This document shows positions 13,910-19,127 of a stretch of 19,127 nt of DNA, piece by piece. The notes below the pieces were generated by a model, which worked only from the letters and a program-made list of their open reading frames with translations, had not been told where the DNA came from and did no database searches. Numbering within the stretch: the stretch's first letter is position 1; each line of letters starts with the position of its first letter. The stretch spans positions 1 to 19,127 of the forward strand of contig JBILBU010000036.1 in NCBI GenBank assembly GCA_044353505.1. Direction: 5' to 3'. The position numbers were made by a program, and so were the translations under genes. The DNA is from Pollutibacter sp044353505 (lineage in GTDB: Bacteria > Bacteroidota > Bacteroidia > Chitinophagales > Chitinophagaceae).

Positions 13910-15445
13910 ATGACAGAGAAAATACTTATCCTCGATTTCGGATCTCAATACACACAACTCATTGCCCGTGCTGTTAGAGAAGCAAACGTTTACTGCGAAA
14001 TAGTCCCCTACCACAAAAAAATTGAATACGGACCGGAACTAAAGGGGATCATCCTTTCCGGCTCACCATTCTCCGTGAACGATAGCAATGCCCCAGAGGT
14101 TGATATAAAAACCATGGCTAAACATAGAAATATCCTAGGTATTTGCTACGGGGCTCAACTTACCGCCAAATTCTTTGGTGGACGGGTTGAACGATCTGAA
14201 AAAAGGGAATATGGAAGGGCAATTCTTCAAAAAAATATTGATGATGTTTTAATGGAGCATATCCCAGAAACATCACAAGTATGGATGAGTCATGGGGATT
14301 CAATTCTTGAATTACCAACCAACGCTAGCATTTTAGCTACCACAAACTCTATTCCAATTGCAGCATTCCGGGTTGATGAACCTGACTGCAACAATATTTT
14401 CGGTCTGCAATTTCATCCCGAGGTATACCATTCAGAGTTTGGAAAAAAAATACTGCATAACTTTTTACACGCTGTTTGCGGATGCAATGGTGATTGGACT
14501 CCCGCACATTTCATTACAGATACTGTACATGCAATAAAAGAAGAGATAGGCGACAGAAAAGTAGTGATGGGATTAAGCGGTGGTGTAGATTCAACAGTAG
14601 CTGCCACACTCATCCACAGGGCAATTGGGAAAAACCTTTTTGGAATTTTTGTGGATAATGGAGTACTTAGAAAAAATGAGTTTGAGGATGTTTTAAAAAC
14701 ATACGAGCAGCTCGACTTAAATGTAAAAGGGGTAGATGCTAAACAATCCTTTTACGATGCGCTTTCTGGATTGACGAACCCCGAAGAGAAAAGAAAAGCA
14801 ATCGGCAGAACGTTCATTGAGGTATTTGACAGGGAAGCGCATGAATTAACAGACATCTCCTTTCTGGGTCAAGGAACCATTTATCCGGATGTAATTGAAA
14901 GTGTTTCTGTACATGGACCGTCTGTGACTATAAAGTCGCACCATAATGTAGGCGGACTCCCCGACACCATGAAACTCAGTTTAATTGAGCCCCTGCGCTA
15001 CCTTTTCAAAGACGAGGTCAGAAAGGTTGGGTTAGAACTTGGCATACCGCCAGACCTGCTATTTAGACACCCTTTCCCTGGCCCGGGACTGGCAATCAGA
15101 ATACTTGGCGATATCAACGAGGAAAAAGTACGCTTACTCCAAGAAGCAGATCACATTTACATGAATGCCCTGAAAGAGCATGGATTATATGACAAGGTCT
15201 GGCAGGCTGGAACAATCCTACTTCCCGTAAAATCCGTTGGTGTTATGGGTGATGAGAGAACCTATGAGTTCACCGTTGCACTAAGGGCGGTAACTTCAGT
15301 AGATGGCATGACAGCCGACTGGGCCCACCTACCCCACGAATTCCTTGGTATTGTATCAAATGAGATTATCAACAGGGTTCGCGGTATAAACCGGGTTGTC
15401 TATGATATTTCAAGCAAGCCCCCTGCGACTATCGAATGGGAATAA
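13910..15445 (+). CDS. guaA: GMP synthase (glutamine-hydrolysing)
   Basis: This enzyme converts XMP, ATP and glutamine to GMP, the last step of de novo guanine nucleotide synthesis. The ATG at 13910 gives 511 aa beginning MTEKILILDFGSQYTQ, the classic start. A GTG at 13883 would add nine residues but overlaps the promoter-like element. The class I amidotransferase domain (about 1-195) has Cys79 in GICYGAQ, His169 and Glu171 in QFHPEVYHSE. The ATP pyrophosphatase loop is GLSGGVDSTV (221-230). The C-terminal dimerisation domain ends DISSKPPATIEWE as expected. All catalytic residues are intact. The next gene starts 18 nt after the stop on the same strand and is probably read through from guaA. 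Confidence 0.98.
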   Translation: MTEKILILDFGSQYTQLIARAVREANVYCEIVPYHKKIEYGPELKGIILSGSPFSVNDSNAPEVDIKTMAKHRNILGICYGAQLTAKFFGGRVERSEKREYGRAILQKNIDDVLMEHIPETSQVWMSHGDSILELPTNASILATTNSIPIAAFRVDEPDCNNIFGLQFHPEVYHSEFGKKILHNFLHAVCGCNGDWTPAHFITDTVHAIKEEIGDRKVVMGLSGGVDSTVAATLIHRAIGKNLFGIFVDNGVLRKNEFEDVLKTYEQLDLNVKGVDAKQSFYDALSGLTNPEEKRKAIGRTFIEVFDREAHELTDISFLGQGTIYPDVIESVSVHGPSVTIKSHHNVGGLPDTMKLSLIEPLRYLFKDEVRKVGLELGIPPDLLFRHPFPGPGLAIRILGDINEEKVRLLQEADHIYMNALKEHGLYDKVWQAGTILLPVKSVGVMGDERTYEFTVALRAVTSVDGMTADWAHLPHEFLGIVSNEIINRVRGINRVVYDISSKPPATIEWE

Positions 15446-15463
15446 CCCTATCATTTTACTCCC

Positions 15464-16627
15464 ATGAAAAAGACTATTTTTTTCCTTCTCTTACTGCTGG
15501 GGTTTATACTTCCCAAAGCACAGGAAAAATCTAAGATTATTCGTGCGGGCCTATTTACCGCATTTTATCTAGACAGTGCATTTGATACTTCTGGGGAATA
15601 CAGACAATCGCTTGCATTCCCCCGACAGGCAATAGCCAACCTTGAATTCTATGAAGGCGCTGTAATGGCAATAGACTCTTTAAATCAAACAGGCAAATCA
15701 GCTATCTTAGAAGTATATGATATATCAAGTACTCAAGGCAATATCGAGCAACTGCTAAAAAGAGGCAAGTTTGATTCGCTTGATATCATGTTTGTCCATG
15801 GAGGCCCACCAGAATATACTGCGTTGGCATCAATTTCCAAATCAAAGAACATCCCTTTGGTGAGTGCCTCATACCCCAATGATGGTGGAATCAGGGGAAG
15901 TCCGATGGTATATATAGCCAACCCTAAAATCAATTCGCATCTACAAATAATCGTCAACCAAATGATTAACAGATGGGAAGAAGCCAACATCATTTGGTTT
16001 AACAGATCAGATCCTGGAGATGATCGACTGGAAGATATATTTAGAGAATTAATTAAGCAATCTTCGATTGCTCAGCGGCCGCAGTACATCAAACTTGGAA
16101 AGACATTTTCTACTGAAGAAATTTCTAAAGCAATAGACAGCACAAAAATAAACGTATTACTTGCAGGCAGCCTTGACAATACCTTTGCAGTGAATTTTGC
16201 GAAAGCTATTTCTACATATGAAAAAAAGGGAATCATCCAAGTGATTGGAATGCCCAACTGGGATGGACTTAAAGAATTGCAATCTACAAGCTATGCCGGA
16301 ATTCCAATATACTATACAAGCGGTATGTCCCCGGCAACCGATAATAAATGGGCAATTGATTTTGATAAAAAAATGAAAGAAGAAACAGGCATCAATTCAT
16401 CTACCTCGGCATTGAAAGGATTTGAACTTACCTTTTACTTTTTGAACATCCTTTCAAAGTATGGAACAATCAAAATTGACAACCCCGCAGATAAACCATT
16501 CAAAGTATTTAATGACCTTGATTTTAGAGCAATAAAATGGACTAAAGAAACACAAGTGCCTGACTATTTCGAAAATAAGAGAATCTATTTTATTAGAAGG
16601 CTAAACAGCGTAGAAAGCGTACAGTAA
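15464..16627 (+). CDS. Secreted periplasmic-binding-protein-like protein (ABC substrate-binding fold)
   Basis: This 387 aa protein has a signal peptide (about 1-19, ending PKA-Q) and no lipobox cysteine. The body has the alternating alpha/beta pattern of the Leu/Ile/Val-type periplasmic binding fold: RAGLFTAFYLDSA near the start, LEFYEGAVMAIDSL (about 56-69), IMFVHGGPPEYTALASISKSKNIPLVS (the loop facing the ligand cleft), and INVLLAGSLDNTFAVNFAKAI. No permease or ATPase gene is nearby, so transport is unproven; it may be a sensor or a cell-envelope protein that reuses the fold. It follows guaA by 18 nt. Related genes behind guaA in some Bacteroidota carry LysM domains, from memory; no LysM is visible here. 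It ends 1 nt from the convergent TolB-like gene. Confidence 0.8.
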   Translation: MKKTIFFLLLLLGFILPKAQEKSKIIRAGLFTAFYLDSAFDTSGEYRQSLAFPRQAIANLEFYEGAVMAIDSLNQTGKSAILEVYDISSTQGNIEQLLKRGKFDSLDIMFVHGGPPEYTALASISKSKNIPLVSASYPNDGGIRGSPMVYIANPKINSHLQIIVNQMINRWEEANIIWFNRSDPGDDRLEDIFRELIKQSSIAQRPQYIKLGKTFSTEEISKAIDSTKINVLLAGSLDNTFAVNFAKAISTYEKKGIIQVIGMPNWDGLKELQSTSYAGIPIYYTSGMSPATDNKWAIDFDKKMKEETGINSSTSALKGFELTFYFLNILSKYGTIKIDNPADKPFKVFNDLDFRAIKWTKETQVPDYFENKRIYFIRRLNSVESVQ

Positions 16628-16628
16628 T

Positions 16629-17726
16629 TTAATCAACCCAATCAGCGATAAAGATATTTGTATCCCGTGTTCCCCCATTGTTTCGATTGGAACAGAAAAC
16701 AATTTTCTTACCATCTATACTAAACATGGGGAAGGCATCAAAACCCTTATCCCTGCTGATCTTTGCCAGATCAGAGCCATCCTCATTCATGGTGTAGAGA
16801 TTAAAGGGAAACCCTCTTTTGTATTCATGATTTGAAGCAAATATGATTCTCTTGCCATCGGGCATGTACGCGGGGGCCCAATTCGCCTGACCAAGATTAC
16901 TTACTTGACGCGCATGACTGCCATCCGCATCCGCAACCCATACTTCCATTCGGGTTGGTGCCACTAAATTTTCATTGAGAAGCTCTGTATACTCTTTTAC
17001 TTCCTCAGGAGTAGAAGGCCTTGATGCTCGCCAAATTATTTTTTTCCCATCAGGACTAAACCACGCACCGCCATCATATCCAAGAATATTGGTGATTCGC
17101 TTTACTTCACCTGATTTAAGATTCATGGTATACAAATCAATATCACCGTCTCGTGTAGAAGTAAACAACATGGTTTTTCCATCTGGAGAAATCGTTGCTT
17201 CTGCATCATAGCCTGGGGAATCTGTGAGCTGCTTGGTAATATTGCCATTGAGGTCTGCCATAAAAATATCATAAGAAGGATACAGAGGCCAAATGTATTT
17301 ATTGCCGTATTTGGTTCGATCTGGGACAGGCGGACATGCCTTATCAAGCAAATGTGTTGACGCAAAAACAACATGTTTATCCCCTTTCATAAAAGCCCCA
17401 CAAGTTGTTCTACCCTTTCCAGTACTAATCAAACGAGGTTTAAACACCTGACCTTCTTTTGTCGGGATCTTTCCAATATAAATCTGGTCACAAGGAATTC
17501 CCTCTTTGGGGTTAGTTTTTTGAAATATTAACCATTTCCCATCAAAACTGAAATAGGCTTCAGCATTATCACCCCCAAAGGTGAGTTGGCGGATATTATT
17601 AAAATGAGACTCTTCAGCATAGGCCAACGAATCCTGTGAGATTGAATGAAATGGGATCAACAAAACACAGATTAAAAGCTGGGGTAAAGCCAAGGAAAGA
17701 TCAAAAAAACCGGAAGATCTGTTCAT
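16629..17726 (-). CDS. TolB-like beta-propeller protein (PD40 repeats), secreted
   Basis: This 365 aa protein has an N-terminal signal peptide (about 11-30, ending HSIS-Q). At least five PD40 (WD40-like) blades are readable: AYFSFDGKWLIFQ (57-69), ATISPDGKTMLFTSTRDGD (177-195), AWFSPDGKKIIWRAS (221-235), AYMPDGKRIIFASNH (286-300) and MFSIDGKKIVFCSNR (334-348). Each S/P-DGK-IIF-S unit is typical of TolB and related periplasmic propellers. A Cys-containing insertion (Cys79, Cys109, Cys131) before blade two may form disulfides. No peptidase or membrane domain is attached. Function is unknown; in this phylum such proteins are often protein-protein interaction modules at the envelope. It is divergent from the TPR lipoprotein, 11 nt from an alternative start of that gene. 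Confidence 0.85.
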   Translation of the reverse strand: MNRSSGFFDLSLALPQLLICVLLIPFHSISQDSLAYAEESHFNNIRQLTFGGDNAEAYFSFDGKWLIFQKTNPKEGIPCDQIYIGKIPTKEGQVFKPRLISTGKGRTTCGAFMKGDKHVVFASTHLLDKACPPVPDRTKYGNKYIWPLYPSYDIFMADLNGNITKQLTDSPGYDAEATISPDGKTMLFTSTRDGDIDLYTMNLKSGEVKRITNILGYDGGAWFSPDGKKIIWRASRPSTPEEVKEYTELLNENLVAPTRMEVWVADADGSHARQVSNLGQANWAPAYMPDGKRIIFASNHEYKRGFPFNLYTMNEDGSDLAKISRDKGFDAFPMFSIDGKKIVFCSNRNNGGTRDTNIFIADWVD

Positions 17727-17815
17727 GAGATGAAATTATGAAACAAAATAAGCACAAAAGAACTCGGAATTATCATAAAACTGCAATAAAACATGAGTAT
17801 TCTGTAATTTTGACC

Positions 17816-18436
17816 ATGCCCCATAACCTTTTTATTTTTTTGGGCCTTTTCGTTTGCCTTGCTAGTTCAATGAGCGGATGTGAAAATAGTACTTCAACCA
17901 ATACACATTCAGCATCCGAACAAGCAGCAGATACGAGCTTATCCAATACCAATCCTGAGATTAGTGAAAACCCGATAGAGAAAGCATTTATCTATGCAAG
18001 AAATGCCGATGCAAGGGCATTGGAATTGGCGGACAGCCTTATACAATTTGGAAAAACTGAGGACATCATTGGTCAGGGGCACTACCTCAAAGGAATTTAT
18101 TACACCAATACGAATGAATCAAACAAAGCCTTGTTACAATTTGACTCCACCATCATCACCAATTTCACATTCACTGATGCATACCTTGAAAAAGCCATCT
18201 TGCTCTATGACAAGAAAAAGTTTGATCTTGCACTTGATTTACTAAAAAAAGCTGCTGAGCTTAATCGGTATGACGCAGATATTTATTTTTGGATGGCCAA
18301 AAATTATGAGTCACTACAAAACGAAGAGGAAGCCTTTTTTTACTACCAGCAAACACTATTGTTAGACAAAAACTACGGGGCTGCAAAAGATGCCCTAGAT
18401 GGATTTAAAAAGATAGACAACCCCAAAATAAAATAA
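17816..18436 (+). CDS. TPR-containing putative lipoprotein
   Basis: From the ATG at 17816 the product is 206 aa. A hydrophobic segment (about 5-18) leads to a lipobox SMSGC with lipid Cys22. A Ser/Thr/Asn/Glu-rich linker follows (about 24-55). Three tetratricopeptide-like repeats then span about 86-187 (GHYLKGIYYTNTNESNKAL; AYLEKAILLYDKKKFDLALDLL; IYFWMAKNYESLQNEEEAFFYYQ). An earlier ATG at 17738 would add 26 basic residues before the signal, which is unusual, and a TAATTTTG element (17805-17812) sits in that stretch, so I prefer 17816. Residues after the cysteine (ENSTS) lack the Lys/acidic export signal, so the protein probably faces the periplasm. rpe starts 3 nt after its stop, so the two are co-transcribed. 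It is likely a scaffold; partners are unknown. Confidence 0.8.
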   Translation: MPHNLFIFLGLFVCLASSMSGCENSTSTNTHSASEQAADTSLSNTNPEISENPIEKAFIYARNADARALELADSLIQFGKTEDIIGQGHYLKGIYYTNTNESNKALLQFDSTIITNFTFTDAYLEKAILLYDKKKFDLALDLLKKAAELNRYDADIYFWMAKNYESLQNEEEAFFYYQQTLLLDKNYGAAKDALDGFKKIDNPKIK

Positions 18437-18439
18437 CAC

Positions 18440-19090
18440 ATGCCAATTATCGCACCTTCCCTCCTTTCTGCAGATTTTCTTCACCTTAAACAGGCAGGTG
18501 ATCTCATTAACCGATCTGAGGCAGCATGGCTTCATTTGGACGTTATGGATGGACGATTTGTACCGAACATCAGTTTTGGACTTCCAGTGATTTCCGCAAT
18601 GAGAAAAGCTACGAATAAGATATGTGATGTGCATCTTATGATTGAAGAGCCAGAAAAATATGCGCAGGCATTCAAAGATGCTGGAGCGGACATACTCACT
18701 GTTCACGCAGAGGCCTGCCGACACCTGCATAGAAATCTTCAACAAATTCGTTCACTCGGAATGAAATCAGGTGTAGCCCTAAACCCACATACCCCCATTT
18801 CTTCCATAGAGGAGGTGCTGGACGAAGCAGATCTTGTTTGTATCATGACCGTTAATCCGGGTTTTGGAGGACAGCAATTCATCTACAGCATGCTTAAAAA
18901 AATTGAACGGCTCAAAGAATCCATCCTTAAACAAGGAACAAATACAATGATTGAGGTTGATGGCGGAGTTACTCTTGAAAATGCATCGGCAATCGTAAAC
19001 GCTGGGGCAGATGTACTTGTTGCAGGCAATACCGTCTTCAACGCAAAAGATCCAGAATTGACTATCAGATTGTTAAAAAATATGGTTTGA
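18440..19090 (+). CDS. rpe: Ribulose-phosphate 3-epimerase
   Basis: This enzyme interconverts ribulose 5-phosphate and xylulose 5-phosphate in the pentose phosphate pathway. The 216 aa length is typical for this TIM-barrel enzyme. Visible active-site features are Ser10 in APSLLSADF, His32 and Asp34 in LHLDVMDGRFVPN, His65 in DVHLMI, the phosphate loop TVNPGFGGQ (137-145) and Asp174 in IEVDGG. All metal ligands (His32, Asp34, His65, Asp174) are present, so the gene looks functional. It begins 3 nt after the TPR lipoprotein gene. The remaining 37 bases of the window hold nothing I can call. Confidence 0.97.
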   Translation: MPIIAPSLLSADFLHLKQAGDLINRSEAAWLHLDVMDGRFVPNISFGLPVISAMRKATNKICDVHLMIEEPEKYAQAFKDAGADILTVHAEACRHLHRNLQQIRSLGMKSGVALNPHTPISSIEEVLDEADLVCIMTVNPGFGGQQFIYSMLKKIERLKESILKQGTNTMIEVDGGVTLENASAIVNAGADVLVAGNTVFNAKDPELTIRLLKNMV

Positions 19091-19127
19091 TTTCTTTTGG
19101 GCGTATGGACCACGAACAAGTTTACCC

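Noticed and set aside
1..19127. CRISPR arrays, insertion sequences, prophage genes, tRNA or rRNA genes, toxin-antitoxin or defence systems
   Set aside because: I looked on both strands and found no regularly spaced repeats, transposase or integrase motifs, tRNA-like cloverleaf, or defence-gene domains.

Overview
The window looks like a chromosomal segment of a member of the Bacteroidota. Supporting signs are: AT-rich spacers with few Shine-Dalgarno sequences; promoter elements of the Bacteroidota type (TTTG, about 20 nt, then TAnnTTTG or a close variant); a secreted subtilase that appears to carry a type IX secretion C-terminal sorting domain; a lipoprotein whose residues after the lipid cysteine resemble the surface-export signal of this phylum; and HisKA_3/NarL-type two-component genes. 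The class cannot be fixed from this sequence alone.

Region 1 (1-4521) is regulatory. A truncated NarL/FixJ response regulator at the left edge converges on a second one, and their stop codons overlap. A spacer of about 600 bp follows, with several dyad symmetries and NarL-like heptamers, and then a small uncharacterised protein. Next comes a probable signalling unit: a seven-helix membrane protein, a one-helix HisKA_3 kinase with no sensor domain, and a third NarL-type regulator behind what looks like its own promoter.

Region 2 (4598-8192) holds mnmA (tRNA 2-thiolation), an unrecognised lipoprotein and a secreted S8 peptidase, all on the plus strand. Region 3 (8176-13368) is a minus-strand run of sucA (odhA), sucB (odhB) and an RsmB/NOP-type RNA methyltransferase, with 33-nt gaps at both junctions. 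It encodes E1 and E2 of 2-oxoglutarate dehydrogenase; E3 is not in the window.

Region 4 (13489-19090) is mostly housekeeping. It contains rpsT with a good promoter and a perfect intrinsic terminator, guaA, a periplasmic-binding-protein-like secreted protein with no transporter genes beside it, a minus-strand TolB-like propeller protein, a TPR lipoprotein and rpe.

Most of the window is ordinary core genome. The parts that deserve a second look are the split sensor/kinase/regulator unit, the kinase's altered HDxxxQ motif, and the structured spacer at 1196-1831. No mobile element, CRISPR array, tRNA or rRNA was found.
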